Assembly: GCF_003435815.1 (NCBI RefSeq)
Contig: NZ_QTUV01000001.1
Location: forward strand, 448,581 to 512,580
From: Dorea sp. AM10-31
GTDB taxonomy: Bacteria > Bacillota > Clostridia > Lachnospirales > Lachnospiraceae
DNA length: 64,000 nucleotides
Direction: 5' to 3'
Made by a program: the position numbers and the translations under genes. The stretch's first letter is position 1; every line of letters starts with the position of its first letter. This document shows positions 8,488-17,599 of the stretch, piece by piece. Under the pieces are notes generated by a model. It worked only from the letters and a program-made list of their open reading frames with translations, did no database searches and was not told the origin of the DNA.

Positions 8488-10110
8488 TTATCGTTCCTGT
8501 TCCTGCCTTTTCACAGGCTTGCGCTCCCGGTGTAAAATCTGGTCGATATTGCCCTTGACAGTCTGTAAGCGGCGGTATTCCTCCCGTTTTGCCCGGTAAT
8601 CGTTGTAGCCGCTGTTTTTCTCTTGGATAAGGGTTTCAATCTCTGCTTGCAGGGCTTTATAGCTCGGCAGCTTGGAAATGCCGTTCTCCCTGAAATAGCG
8701 GGCGGCTGCGTCTGCTATGATAAAGTCGCTTTCGTACTTCTGACGGTAGGCTGCTTTTGCTTTGGCGTTTTTCTGCTGTTTCAGCCCGTCCCGGACAGGG
8801 CGGGTCTTGGAATAGGCAAGCACCTGTCGTTGCAGCTCCTTTTTCCCGTTCAGCGTCTTTTCCACCTGCTTCAGCTCTGCAAGGCTTTCCTGCATGGCGG
8901 CATAGGCGGCAGAACAGGCTTCGTCCAGTTCCTCCGGGGAAGAAAAGCCGTACTGCTGGTAGGCAGTAACGGTAGCCGCCATCTGCTTTAGGTTGTGCTT
9001 TGCCGCCCAGCGGTCATAACCCACGCCCTTGCCCTCGGCTCGCTTGGCTTCCCGGTCAACCATGCGCTGCAAGATGTTGTCTGCCGGGGTGGTTTTTGCG
9101 GCTTTTTCCTCCTGCAAGCGTCCCTTTTGGGTGTGTGGGTATTCCGGTATGGCTTTGGTCTGTTCGGCGGCTCTGTGGGCGTTCTGCGTAAGCAGGGCAA
9201 GGACAGCAGCCTTGTCAAAATCGTCCCCCAGCTTCCGGGCTGTGATAGGCTTTGTCCTGTCTGGCGTGAGGTAGGAAAGACGCCCCCGGCTCTCCTTGAC
9301 GGTCACGCCCTCCCGCAGCAAAAGAGAAGAAAACTCGTCAAAGCTGGCGGCTTGGGAAAGTACCTGCCGTATCGTCCGGCGCAGCTTCGCCTTGTCCGTT
9401 TCAAACTTGGTGGGCTTGGTCGGCTGTCCTGCAGCTTCTCTGACAGTGTTCTCTTTATCAAGGGCAAGCTGCCCTTTCTTTGCCGCCCAGTATTCCCGTT
9501 CGGTTATCCGTTCCTTGCTGCCGTTCAAGAGGTCGATTTGGTAAAGCCCCTCCCGGTGGCACATCTCCATGACTTCGCTCTTGAAATATTCCATAGCGGC
9601 ATTGGTGCAGCGGTGTTTGCAGCCCTCCCGTGTGTCGGCTGGTCTGTCCATGTAGGGCAGAAGCGGGACTTCGTAAATCCGCAGGGAGTTGATGACGATA
9701 TGCACATGGATATTGCCGCTGTGGTTATGCCCGTCCGGGTGGGTGCAGACTAATGCTTGGTGTCCAGGGAAATGCTTTTTGCAGAACTGCTCGCCCAGCT
9801 CCTGCGCCCGGTCTACGGTCAAGCCGTTGTCTGTCCCGTCCCGTGGGTCAAAGCTGATGATATAGTGGTGGCTTTTCACATCTTCCCGTTTTTGGTTTTT
9901 TTCATAGCGGAGATTAGCCCGCATACAGGCAACAGCGAAATCCTCGCCCCCGCAGTTGAGGGAAGAAATGCGGTAATCCTCCCTCGGTATCAGCCGCCCG
10001 TTTTCATCAAGGGTGGGCTTCATGGTAAACTCGTCATGCTCAAATGTGAGATAGGCTTCCGCTGCGCCATAGTCGGCATTTTTAGAGCTGATATGTTTGA
10101 ATGTTGCCAA
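8488..10110 (-). CDS. relaxase / mobilization nuclease
   Basis: About 540 residues; expected to nick the element's oriT and lead the strand into the recipient. The N-terminal relaxase domain begins ATFKHISSKNADYGAAE and has the three-His metal motif HPDGHNHSGNIHVHIVIN. A long charged, coiled-coil C-terminal half follows. I chose a TTG start just before ATFKHIS because the upstream part overlaps mobC and a GGGTG precedes it; an ATG 30 bases earlier is possible. It lies directly after mobC, with which it forms the relaxosome. Confidence 0.9.
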   Translation of the reverse strand: MATFKHISSKNADYGAAEAYLTFEHDEFTMKPTLDENGRLIPREDYRISSLNCGGEDFAVACMRANLRYEKNQKREDVKSHHYIISFDPRDGTDNGLTVDRAQELGEQFCKKHFPGHQALVCTHPDGHNHSGNIHVHIVINSLRIYEVPLLPYMDRPADTREGCKHRCTNAAMEYFKSEVMEMCHREGLYQIDLLNGSKERITEREYWAAKKGQLALDKENTVREAAGQPTKPTKFETDKAKLRRTIRQVLSQAASFDEFSSLLLREGVTVKESRGRLSYLTPDRTKPITARKLGDDFDKAAVLALLTQNAHRAAEQTKAIPEYPHTQKGRLQEEKAAKTTPADNILQRMVDREAKRAEGKGVGYDRWAAKHNLKQMAATVTAYQQYGFSSPEELDEACSAAYAAMQESLAELKQVEKTLNGKKELQRQVLAYSKTRPVRDGLKQQKNAKAKAAYRQKYESDFIIADAAARYFRENGISKLPSYKALQAEIETLIQEKNSGYNDYRAKREEYRRLQTVKGNIDQILHRERKPVKRQEQER

Positions 10111-10480
10111 CAGCGTCACCCACTTTCTGCAAGACTTCAAACTTTAGGGCAGCAAGGTCGGAAACCGCCGCCCGTACCTCCCCGGCAAGCTGCGGGTAGG
10201 GGCTGTGCCACTCGTTCAGCGTCCGGGCTATCTGGTTTAAGTTGCCGCCGATCCTGCCGTATTCGGCGGTCAGCTTCCCAACAGCGGCAAGCAGCTCATC
10301 GTTGACGGGGGAAACGGTTATGATGGGGCGTATGGCTGCCCCGGTTATGGCTTGCCGGATAAACTCGGCTTGGCTCATGTTGCAGGCAGAAAGCCTTTCC
10401 GCAAACTCGGCGTATTCTTCCTCGGTCATGCGTGTCTTGACTACCCGGCTGCGGTGCGGCGTGTTGTATCGTTTTCGCAT
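10082..10480 (-). CDS. mobC: MobC-like relaxosome protein
   Basis: 132 residues. The N-terminus RKRYNTPHRSRVVKTRMTEEE is a ribbon-helix-helix type DNA-binding start. A MobC motif follows, GGNLNQIARTLNEW, the signature of plasmid mobilization accessory proteins. AAGGAGG lies 7 bases before the chosen ATG; the frame stays open further upstream but without a ribosome-binding site. It overlaps the relaxase start by about 30 bases. The protein probably binds the oriT region just upstream. Confidence 0.85.
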   Translation of the reverse strand: MRKRYNTPHRSRVVKTRMTEEEYAEFAERLSACNMSQAEFIRQAITGAAIRPIITVSPVNDELLAAVGKLTAEYGRIGGNLNQIARTLNEWHSPYPQLAGEVRAAVSDLAALKFEVLQKVGDAVGNIQTYQL

Positions 10481-11064
10481 GGTAAAACCTCCTTTCTGTG
10501 CGTGGTGTCCTCTCACTAATAGGAGAAAAACGGGGTGTGAAGCGGAACTGTTTTTGAAAAATCCGAAAAAATATTTTGAGGGATTTTTAAGCGGCGCAAG
10601 CCGCATAAGCAGGGTTTGGGGAAGGCACTCCCCAACAAGATTCCCGCAGGGGCAAAATGAGCGAAAAGCGAATTTTGGTACTGCGGTAGAATCTTGCTCT
10701 AAGAAACTGCCGGACTGCCGTTCACTTCCTACTGCCACTTTTTCAGAAAATCTATAACCAGCTTTTTCATAAAAGGCTGCGGGCTGGCGTTCTTCCTCTT
10801 ACTCCCTACAACACCGCAAAAAGCAAAAATGACGGACTTTCCGGCAAGAACTTTTCCGGCGGCTCGGTCTTTCCCGACAATAAGGCGTTTCGGAAGCTGC
10901 GTTTTGCCCGCTGTCTAAAAAAAACGGCAGCCTTTTTTGGTTTCACTATCTAATACGGAACTTTTGGAAATTTGCCAAAAATGAGCGCAAAAAAAGCAGC
11001 AAATCTTTTTCGGATTTACTGCTTCATGTGCCGCTGCGGGGCGGCGGGATATTCAGTTTCTATG
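10481..11064. other. gene-free region with hairpins, candidate oriT
   Basis: No credible gene. Two tight hairpins stand side by side: GCGGC-GCAA-GCCGC (10591-10604) and TTGGGGA...TCCCCAA (10616-10635), followed by TTCCCGCAGGGGC. The position directly upstream of mobC and the relaxase is where the origin of transfer lies in this element type. The nick site itself is not recognisable to me. Confidence 0.5.
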
Positions 11065-11265
11065 TTATCGGTCAAGCCGGAACTTGAACAGGCTTTCAAT
11101 CAGCTTTGTTCTGATGTAGTCCTCCATATCAGAGTTGTAATAGCCGTTCATCTTAGAGAAGTAGCGGATATATCCAGCGTATCGGTCAAGGACGGCTTGT
11201 ATCGCTATGGGGTCGCCCTCATGTGCCTTTATGATAGTGTCATAGGGGAGAAGTCGGTTACTCAT
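11065..11265 (-). CDS. HTH-type small regulator of mobile elements
   Basis: 66 residues: LLPYDTIIKAHEGDPIAIQAVLDRYAGYI, then YFSKMNGYYNSDMEDYIRTKLIESLFKF. This is the short helix-turn-helix protein that accompanies a sigma-like factor in Tn916-like and Tn4451-like elements. It overlaps the end of the truncated sigma gene by 8 bases, the usual tandem order. It may regulate transfer or excision genes. Confidence 0.75.
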   Translation of the reverse strand: MSNRLLPYDTIIKAHEGDPIAIQAVLDRYAGYIRYFSKMNGYYNSDMEDYIRTKLIESLFKFRLDR

Positions 11266-11470
11266 GGGACAGCACCTCCATTTCCTCTTTCAGCCGCTTC
11301 AAGGCAAGCCGTATATGCCGCCCGATTGTGCTGCGTGTCCAGCCGCTTTGTTCTCCGATTTCTTTCTGCGTCAAGTGCTGAAAGTAGTACAAAAAGATTT
11401 CTTCCTGCGTCTGTTCCGGCAATCGGGCAAGAGCAGCCGCAAGAGAATGCTCATGTACGGTAAGGAAGCA
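11258..11470 (-). pseudogene. 5'-truncated sigma-70-like gene
   Basis: Only the C-terminal region 4 remains: LAAALARLPEQTQEEIFLYY, then QHLTQKEIGEQSGWTRSTIGRHI, a helix-turn-helix. The usual N-terminal half is missing. The frame runs into unrelated hydrophobic sequence near 11465, exactly where an 18-bp inverted repeat begins. The tetracycline block therefore seems to have replaced the 5' part. Confidence 0.7.
11446..11463 (+). repeat. left copy of 18-bp inverted repeat around the tet block
   Basis: AATGCTCATGTACGGTAA here is found as its exact reverse complement at 15460-15477. The two copies enclose both tetracycline genes. In both places the repeat can encode MLMYGK, so they may be remnants of one gene. 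Confidence 0.7.
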
Positions 11471-11669
11471 AGCAACCGAAAACAAGAGATAGACCGCCAG
11501 CACTACACTATTCCGAACCAAAGACCAAAAGATAAGCATTGTGGGAAAATCTAAACTTTTGGATTTTCCTACAATGCCAACTACGGCGGAATCCCTCCCA
11601 CTCCTTATATCTTTCTGTATACATTGAATTTGTATTTAGTAAAATGCAGACAACACCACGGATCGGCTT

Positions 11670-11691
11670 TTGGTTGGACAATTCCAACCAA
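11670..11691. repeat. perfect inverted repeat upstream of tet
   Basis: TTGGTTGGA, four bases, TCCAACCAA: 9-bp perfect arms without a following T-run. A regulator site or end remnant are both possible. Confidence 0.4.
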
Positions 11692-11781
11692 ACACCACAG
11701 CAGACAGCAGAAAACATTCTGAACGCTAGGAAGCCGGTATGATTGTTACATATAAGGGGAAGAAAAATTTCTTTTAGGTAC

Positions 11782-11837
11782 TTGCTTTCCTAAAACTGAT
11801 GTGATACAATGATTAAAACTGATGTGATACAATGATT
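11782..11837 (+). promoter_or_regulatory. tandemly duplicated tet promoter
   Basis: TTGCTT (11782-11787) and TACAAT (11805-11810) are 17 bases apart. A 23-bp unit containing the extended -10 TGTGATACAAT is present twice in perfect tandem (11792-11814 and 11815-11837), giving a second potential -10 at 11828-11833. Confidence 0.7.
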
Positions 11838-11861
11838 TAATCCAGAAAAGGAGTAAAAAAT

Positions 11862-12120
11862 ATGCGGCAAGGTATTCTTAAATAAAACTATAATCAAATA
11901 GTGGGAACAAAGGATTATGATAGCTCCTTTTGTAGGGGCTTAGTTTTTTGTACCCAATTTAAGAATACTTTTGCCTTATCAATTTTGACATATCCCCAAA
12001 AACAGCAATCACAAACAGGTGTATGCTGTATATGTGTATGTCCGCAACTTATAATCCCCAGTGGTAAAAGTATTTTACTGCTGGGGATTTTTATGCCCTT
12101 TGGGGCTGTAAAGGGAGGAC
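11862..12120 (+). promoter_or_regulatory. tet leader: short peptide MRQGILK plus attenuator
   Basis: A 7-codon peptide, MRQGILK (11862-11885), lies behind AAAAGGAG. Its codons are complementary to 11957-11975. A strong terminator hairpin ATCCCCA...TGGGGAT with a T-run stands at 12054-12092, just before the resistance gene. This is the layout of the tet(M)/tet(O)-type leader, where drug-stalled ribosomes favour read-through. Confidence 0.85.
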
Positions 12121-12126
12121 AATCAC

Positions 12127-14046
12127 ATGAAAATAATCAATATTGGAATTCTTGCCCATGTAGACGCTGGAAAGACGACCTTGACGGAGAGCCTGCTATA
12201 TGCCAGCGGAGCCATTTCAGAACCGGGGAGCGTCGAAAAAGGGACAACGAGGACGGACACCATGTTTTTGGAGCGGCAGCGTGGGATTACCATTCAAGCG
12301 GCAGTCACTTCCTTCCAGTGGCACAGATGTAAAGTTAACATTGTGGATACGCCCGGCCACATGGATTTTTTGGCGGAGGTGTACCGCTCTTTGGCTGTTT
12401 TAGATGGGGCCATCTTGGTGATCTCCGCTAAAGATGGCGTGCAGGCCCAGACCCGTATTCTGTTCCATGCCCTGCGGAAAATGAACATTCCCACCGTTAT
12501 CTTTATCAACAAGATCGACCAGGCTGGCGTTGATTTGCAGAGCGTGGTTCAGTCTGTTCGGGATAAGCTCTCCGCCGATATTATCATCAAGCAGACGGTG
12601 TCGCTGTCCCCGGAAATAGTCCTGGAGGAAAATACCGACATAGAAGCATGGGATGCGGTCATCGAAAATAACGATGAATTATTGGAAAAGTATATCGCAG
12701 GAGAACCAATCAGCCGGGAAAAACTTGCGCGGGAGGAACAGCAGCGGGTTCAAGACGCCTCCCTGTTCCCAGTCTATCATGGCAGCGCCAAAAATGGCCT
12801 TGGCATTCAACCGTTGATGGATGCGGTGACAGGGCTGTTCCAACCGATTGGGGAACAGGGGGGCGCCGCCCTATGCGGCAGCGTTTTCAAGGTTGAGTAC
12901 ACCGATTGCGGCCAGCGGCGTGTCTATCTACGGTTATACAGCGGAACGCTGCGCCTGCGGGATACGGTGGCCCTGGCCGGGAGAGAAAAGCTGAAAATCA
13001 CAGAGATGCGTATTCCATCCAAAGGGGAAATTGTTCGGACAGACACCGCTTATCAGGGTGAAATTGTTATCCTTCCCAGCGACAGCGTGAGGTTAAACGA
13101 TGTATTAGGGGACCAAACCCGGCTCCCTCGTAAAAGGTGGCGCGAGGACCCCCTCCCCATGCTGCGGACGACGATTGCGCCGAAAACGGCAGCGCAAAGA
13201 GAACGGCTGCTGGACGCTCTTACGCAACTTGCGGATACTGACCCGCTTTTGCGTTGCGAAGTGGATTCCATCACCCATGAGATCATTCTTTCTTTTTTGG
13301 GCCGGGTGCAGTTGGAGGTTGTTTCCGCTTTGCTGTCGGAAAAATACAAGCTTGAAACAGTGGTAAAGGAACCCTCCGTCATTTATATGGAGCGGCCGCT
13401 CAAAGCAGCCAGCCACACCATCCACATAGAAGTCCCGCCAAATCCTTTCTGGGCTTCTGTCGGGTTGTCCATAGAGCCGCTCCCTATTGGAAGCGGAGTG
13501 CAGTATGAAAGCAGAGTTTCACTTGGATATTTAAATCAATCGTTCCAAAATGCGGTTATGGAGGGGGTTCTTTATGGCTGCGAGCAGGGGCTGTATGGAT
13601 GGAAAGTGACAGACTGTAAAATCTGTTTTGAATATGGATTGTATTATAGTCCTGTAAGTACCCCCGCAGACTTTCGGCTGCTTTCCCCTATCGTATTGGA
13701 GCAGGCTTTAAAAAAAGCAGGGACAGAACTATTAGAGCCATATCTCCACTTTGAAATTTATGCACCGCAGGAATATCTCTCACGGGCGTATCATGATGCT
13801 CCAAGGTATTGTGCAGATATTGTAAGTACTCAGATAAAGAATGACGAGGTCATTCTGAAAGGAGAAATCCCTGCTAGATGTATTCAAGAATACAGGAACG
13901 ATTTAACTTATTTCACAAATGGGCAGGGAGTCTGCTTGACAGAGTTAAAAGGATACCAGCCAGCTATTGGTAAATTTATTTGCCAACCCCGCCGCCCGAA
14001 TAGCCGTATAGATAAGGTTCGGCATATGTTCCACAAGTTAGCTTAA
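12127..14046 (+). CDS. tet(W/O): mosaic ribosomal-protection tetracycline resistance protein, tet(W/O)-type
   Basis: 639 residues, the family's usual length; an EF-G-like GTPase that displaces tetracycline from the ribosome. G1 [13 protein letters not shown]3 DTPGHMDF and G4 NKID are intact. From memory of the family, residues 1 to about 430 match Tet(W) almost exactly, while the part from [13 protein letters not shown] to the end matches Tet(O)/Tet(32). GC content falls at the same place (near 13440-13470), which supports a recombination join. GGGAGGACAATCAC precedes the ATG. Expression is probably drug-induced through the leader. The exact mosaic name needs alignment. Confidence 0.9.
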   Translation: MKIINIGILAHVDAGKTTLTESLLYASGAISEPGSVEKGTTRTDTMFLERQRGITIQAAVTSFQWHRCKVNIVDTPGHMDFLAEVYRSLAVLDGAILVISAKDGVQAQTRILFHALRKMNIPTVIFINKIDQAGVDLQSVVQSVRDKLSADIIIKQTVSLSPEIVLEENTDIEAWDAVIENNDELLEKYIAGEPISREKLAREEQQRVQDASLFPVYHGSAKNGLGIQPLMDAVTGLFQPIGEQGGAALCGSVFKVEYTDCGQRRVYLRLYSGTLRLRDTVALAGREKLKITEMRIPSKGEIVRTDTAYQGEIVILPSDSVRLNDVLGDQTRLPRKRWREDPLPMLRTTIAPKTAAQRERLLDALTQLADTDPLLRCEVDSITHEIILSFLGRVQLEVVSALLSEKYKLETVVKEPSVIYMERPLKAASHTIHIEVPPNPFWASVGLSIEPLPIGSGVQYESRVSLGYLNQSFQNAVMEGVLYGCEQGLYGWKVTDCKICFEYGLYYSPVSTPADFRLLSPIVLEQALKKAGTELLEPYLHFEIYAPQEYLSRAYHDAPRYCADIVSTQIKNDEVILKGEIPARCIQEYRNDLTYFTNGQGVCLTELKGYQPAIGKFICQPRRPNSRIDKVRHMFHKLA

Positions 14047-14096
14047 CAGCTTGCAAAAGTCATATAAAATGAGATTTGAAAGGAGAATGTAACTTC

Positions 14097-15317
14097 ATGT
14101 TTGCTAAAAATTCAAAGGCATATTCTGTCTACCTGCTGTTCCGATTTGTCTGTTCCCTGGCGGTTTCTATGTCCACAGTGCTTTCCATCGTGTACCACCT
14201 GGAGGTGGTGCAGCTGGATGCTTTCCAGCTTGTCCTGGTAGGGACGGTTCAGGAGACCTCCTGCTTTCTGTTCGAGATGCCCACCGGTGTGGTGGCGGAT
14301 TTGTATAGCCGTCGGCGCTCGGTGCTGATTGGAATGTTCCTCTACGGCCTGGGCTTTCTGATGGAGGGTGCGCTACCGTGGTTCGCGCCGGTTCTGCTGG
14401 CCCAGGTTGTCTGGGGTTGCGGTGATACCTTCATCACCGGCGCTCTGGAGGCGTGGATTGCCTCGGAGGAAGAGGACAAACCCATAGACAAGGTGTTCCT
14501 GCGGGGCAGTCAAATGGGGCAAATCGGCGGCGTTCTGGGCGTGGTGCTGGGCACACTGCTGGGAAACATAAACCTGCAAATGCCTCTCATCTTGGGGGGC
14601 AGTTTGTGCTTGTTGTTGGGGCTGGTGTTGGGTCGCATCATGCCAGAAACCAACTTCTCCCCTGCTATTGAGGAACGGCAGGGCTTGCTTAAAGACTTTG
14701 TCTGCCTGTTCAAGCTCAACCTGGGCTTTGTGAAAGGCGCACCTGTGTTGCTGACGCTCTTAGCAATCACACTATGCGGGGGACTTGCCAGTGAAGGCTT
14801 TGACCGGCTCTCCACCGCTCATTTTCTGGATGACACGGTAATACCCGTTATCGGGCCGCTGAACAGCGTCACTTGGTTCGGTGTTATCAGTCTTATCGGC
14901 AGCGGCTTAGGTATTCTGGCTTCTCAGTTGCTCATCGCCCGCATGGAGAAAAAAGGGACTGTCAGCCGAACCAGTGTGGTCATGTCCACCAGCGCCGGGT
15001 ATATCCTGTGCCTGGTTCTCTTCGCGGTGGGGCGGAGCTTTTGGTTCATGTTGTTGGTGTTCCTGCTGGCGGGGCTTATGCGCACCATCAAGGAGCCTGT
15101 GCTGGCCGCCTGGATGAACGACCATGTGGATGAGAAAATGCGCGCCACAGTCTTTTCCACCAGCGGACAGCTGGACTCTTTCGGGCAGATCATCGGCGGG
15201 CCTATTGTGGGGCTGGTAGCCCAGCAGGTGTCCATACCCTGGGGGCTGGTCTGTACCGCTTTCCTGCTGTTGCCCGCGCTGTTCTTAGTGCCGGTGGCGG
15301 GAAAGAAGCGGGATTGA
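14097..15317 (+). CDS. tet(40): tetracycline efflux MFS transporter Tet(40)
   Basis: 406 residues starting MFAKNSKAYSVYLLFRFVC; exports tetracycline across the membrane in exchange for protons. Twelve hydrophobic segments are visible, with a loop motif EMPTGVVADLYSRRRSVLIG (MFS motif A type) between helices 2 and 3. Start and length fit Tet(40). AAGGAG lies 11 bases upstream; an in-frame TTG 21 bases earlier has no ribosome-binding site. It follows the ribosomal-protection gene by about 50 bases, a pair known from gut Clostridia, and is likely cotranscribed from the same attenuated promoter. Confidence 0.92.
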   Translation: MFAKNSKAYSVYLLFRFVCSLAVSMSTVLSIVYHLEVVQLDAFQLVLVGTVQETSCFLFEMPTGVVADLYSRRRSVLIGMFLYGLGFLMEGALPWFAPVLLAQVVWGCGDTFITGALEAWIASEEEDKPIDKVFLRGSQMGQIGGVLGVVLGTLLGNINLQMPLILGGSLCLLLGLVLGRIMPETNFSPAIEERQGLLKDFVCLFKLNLGFVKGAPVLLTLLAITLCGGLASEGFDRLSTAHFLDDTVIPVIGPLNSVTWFGVISLIGSGLGILASQLLIARMEKKGTVSRTSVVMSTSAGYILCLVLFAVGRSFWFMLLVFLLAGLMRTIKEPVLAAWMNDHVDEKMRATVFSTSGQLDSFGQIIGGPIVGLVAQQVSIPWGLVCTAFLLLPALFLVPVAGKKRD

Positions 15318-15338
15318 TATGGCATAGTTAAGTTTACT

Positions 15339-15370
15339 GACGAGCGGGAGATTACTTCCGCTCGTCTTCA
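15339..15370 (+). terminator. terminator of the tet operon
   Basis: GACGAGCGG and CCGCTCGTC form a perfect 9-bp stem followed by TTCATTT. Confidence 0.75.
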
Positions 15371-15459
15371 TTTAGTAGCGCAAAATTTGAGGACTCTTTA
15401 TTTCCTTATTCGGTATAGCGGAGGCGGCTGTCAATTCGACATAATTTTCTTGTGATACT

Positions 15460-15477
15460 TTACCGTACATGAGCATT
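15460..15477 (-). repeat. right copy of 18-bp inverted repeat around the tet block
   Basis: Exact reverse complement of 11446-11463. On the - strand it starts a short frame MLMYGKVSQENYVELTAA, about 33 codons long, without a good ribosome-binding site; probably a gene remnant. Confidence 0.7.
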
Positions 15478-15542
15478 TGCTCCGGAAATGTCTTAGTTAA
15501 ACTTGAAAGAATTAGATTTTCATTCTCATTACACAAATATTA

Positions 15543-16217
15543 TTAGATAACCAATTCAGAAATATCAATACTCGTTTTATAGTTTTGTTTTACTCCGCCA
15601 GGAGAAGTAATAAAAATCGTAGCGTATTCCCCATTTTCATAAAGGGTAATTTCTTTTATATCTTTTTCTTCATCTTGGTTCGTAGTATCGCAATAAAATT
15701 TTATGGTATATTTAGGGTTCATACCTATGCTTTTTTCTGTCTCTTTCCATGATTTTATATTTAAAGCAGAAATAACCTTATCTATATTATGCTTATCATC
15801 ATACTTTACCAGCAATTCCTTATTTGCAGCATCATATATCTCTATAACTTTTACACCTTTTACATAATTGTCCATATAATCTTTTGCAGTGTCATTCATG
15901 CTTTCATTATTGAATTGAATAAAAGCAAATAAACCAACAACCATAAAAACCAAAACCACTATTACACCTTTATACAGAGAATGCTTTTTTATCTTCTTAT
16001 CAATATCTTTTACCATAGTAGTATCTCCTTTCAATAAAACATCGAGAGATAAATTAAACTCATCGCTGATTTTTATTAACGTATGCAAATCTGGATAGCT
16101 CTTCTCATTCTCCCAATTTGAAACTGTCTGTCTTGTTACATCAAACTTTTTAGCAAAAGTTTCCTGTGTCATCCCTTGTTCCTTTCTGATTTTTGCAATC
16201 ATCTGACCTAATTGCAT
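15543..16217 (-). CDS. membrane-anchored XRE-family regulator
   Basis: 224 residues. Residues 5-60 are an XRE helix-turn-helix (IAKIRKEQGMTQETFAKKF, then TRQTVSNWENEKSYPD). One transmembrane helix lies at about residues 82-100, and an extracytoplasmic domain of about 120 residues follows. The layout suggests a DNA-binding protein controlled by a signal at the membrane. GGAGGAG stands 7 bases before the start. It is separated from the next gene upstream by about 165 AT-rich bases, so it may have its own promoter. The ligand is unknown. Confidence 0.75.
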   Translation of the reverse strand: MQLGQMIAKIRKEQGMTQETFAKKFDVTRQTVSNWENEKSYPDLHTLIKISDEFNLSLDVLLKGDTTMVKDIDKKIKKHSLYKGVIVVLVFMVVGLFAFIQFNNESMNDTAKDYMDNYVKGVKVIEIYDAANKELLVKYDDKHNIDKVISALNIKSWKETEKSIGMNPKYTIKFYCDTTNQDEEKDIKEITLYENGEYATIFITSPGGVKQNYKTSIDISELVI

Positions 16218-16382
16218 AGCTTACTCCTCCTTGCAATTTCATTTTATCTAAATTTACTACTATGACAAGCAATTGACTTTTTACATTGATATTTTCGCTT
16301 CGCAAATATTCTTTGCTTGCTGATTTTAGGCTGGTTTCGAGCTAAATTCTAAAAAAATAATTCATAGTTTCGTATCCACACC

Positions 16383-16727
16383 CTATTTCAATTCCATACT
16401 TACTATTTCGATTTCATCAATATTTTCAATTCTAAGTAATTTCGTAATCTGATTATTCTTCTTATCAGTAAACCGGACTTTCATCCACTCATCATCCGTA
16501 TCCAACACCAGACATTTCATTTCTGTACTTCCCACCAACTGTAAAGCATCATCTGATTTTATTTTACACTCCGTATTGACCAATTCATTTATCAATTTTG
16601 ACATATTATTTTCACCTCGTTGTTTTCTTTCCAATCTTTTCACCGCTACTTCAAGCCTTTTTACCTTCCCAGGATATGAGGAATAACAAAGCAAGACAGC
16701 TAATGCAATGAATCCTATCCATTCCAT
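16383..16727 (-). CDS. small membrane-anchored hypothetical protein
   Basis: 114 residues. One hydrophobic helix at residues 3-18 is followed by a basic heptad-like stretch (KVKRLEVAVKRLERKQRG) and a compact acidic domain with a beta-rich pattern (KCLVLDTDDEWMKVRFTDKK). The second part looks like a small barrel. An internal ATG before SKLINELVN, preceded by AACGAGGTG, could give a shorter soluble form of about 73 residues, which would be an interesting dual start. No family recognised. Confidence 0.6.
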   Translation of the reverse strand: MEWIGFIALAVLLCYSSYPGKVKRLEVAVKRLERKQRGENNMSKLINELVNTECKIKSDDALQLVGSTEMKCLVLDTDDEWMKVRFTDKKNNQITKLLRIENIDEIEIVSMELK

Positions 16728-16788
16728 AATCTTACAACCTCCTTCTCTGGTCGATTCTGTCTAATGCACACATTATACTCCATACACA

Positions 16789-17598
16789 TCAAAACAACAA
16801 TTTATTCTCTGCCTTTTTCCGCCCCGCCAGATACCTGTGCCGGTATTTAAGTTCTGCATACTCTGTGATCCGTTTCATGTAGACTGCATCATAAGCTCCG
16901 CCTACAGCACCAACCACCGGAATTCCCTGTAAGAACTTCATATACAGAAGCTCTTTTGACAAAGCTCCCGCCGTTTGTTCAATCTGCTCCTTTTCCTGAT
17001 ATTCTTCCGGCAGTATTCCACTTCTGATAAATTCATTCAGTTTACCATCCATCTCACAAAGCGTTTCACCGGAGGATACTGCTCCCTGTATCAACAACAA
17101 GATAAAATATTTTTCTTCACTGCTTTCGTAGCTGTATCCATACTGCAGAGCAGTCTCGTAAATATTCTTTAAAATCATCCCTGTAAATACCGGAATATCC
17201 GGCAGACCGATTCCCAATACGCCCATCCCGATTCCAGACACACCGGATAGCAGTAAATTCTTCGTTCCCGTATCTCTTGCCTTTTTAGAAAAAGAGCGGA
17301 GGGATTTGGAATTCTGCTTTACATCCGCCGTATACTGCCGCACCTGATAATCCTGCTCCAGTTTTGCCCGCTGATACGTCTTTTCAATAACCCTGGTTCC
17401 TTTCTCGAAAATCAGAGCAAATGCCTTCTCAAAAGCAGTATCCAATGTTTCTTGAAGTTTCGGCGGTATCTTTTCCTCCAGTTTTTGATTCAGAATGTTC
17501 TCCCTTTTCTCTGAACGCTTCTGAAGGAATCTCTGCTCCTGTACTTCCAGCTTTTCCCACTCCTTCTGAAGCGGTGTCCTTTTATCAAATAATCGCAT
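16789..17598 (-). CDS. EcsC-family protein
   Basis: About 270 residues. The N-terminal charged coiled coil is followed by a conserved amphipathic/hydrophobic core (GVSGIGMGVLGIGLPDIPVF, then GMILKNIYETALQYGYSY) and GIPVVGAVGGAYDAVYMKRI, the pattern of the EcsC family. I chose the ATG with GGAGG about 9 bases upstream, 21 bases inside the longest frame, because that leaves one base between it and the YccF stop. EcsC proteins are membrane-associated; their biochemical role is not established. Part of the riboswitch-led operon. Confidence 0.8.
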   Translation of the reverse strand: MRLFDKRTPLQKEWEKLEVQEQRFLQKRSEKRENILNQKLEEKIPPKLQETLDTAFEKAFALIFEKGTRVIEKTYQRAKLEQDYQVRQYTADVKQNSKSLRSFSKKARDTGTKNLLLSGVSGIGMGVLGIGLPDIPVFTGMILKNIYETALQYGYSYESSEEKYFILLLIQGAVSSGETLCEMDGKLNEFIRSGILPEEYQEKEQIEQTAGALSKELLYMKFLQGIPVVGAVGGAYDAVYMKRITEYAELKYRHRYLAGRKKAENKLLF

Positions 17599-17599
17599 C

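Larger units (their letters stand above)
4450..15500. mobile_element. Tn4451-type mobilizable element carrying tet genes (ends approximate)
   Basis: A block of - strand genes that is visibly GC-richer than both flanks: large serine recombinase, TnpW, DnaC-like ATPase, replisome organizer, Cys-rich small protein, relaxase, MobC and two regulators. This is the usual content of Tn4451/TnpX-type mobilizable elements of Clostridia. A tetracycline-resistance block is joined to its regulatory end. The exact ends (a GA dinucleotide target is typical for TnpX) cannot be fixed from the sequence alone. Confidence 0.7.
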
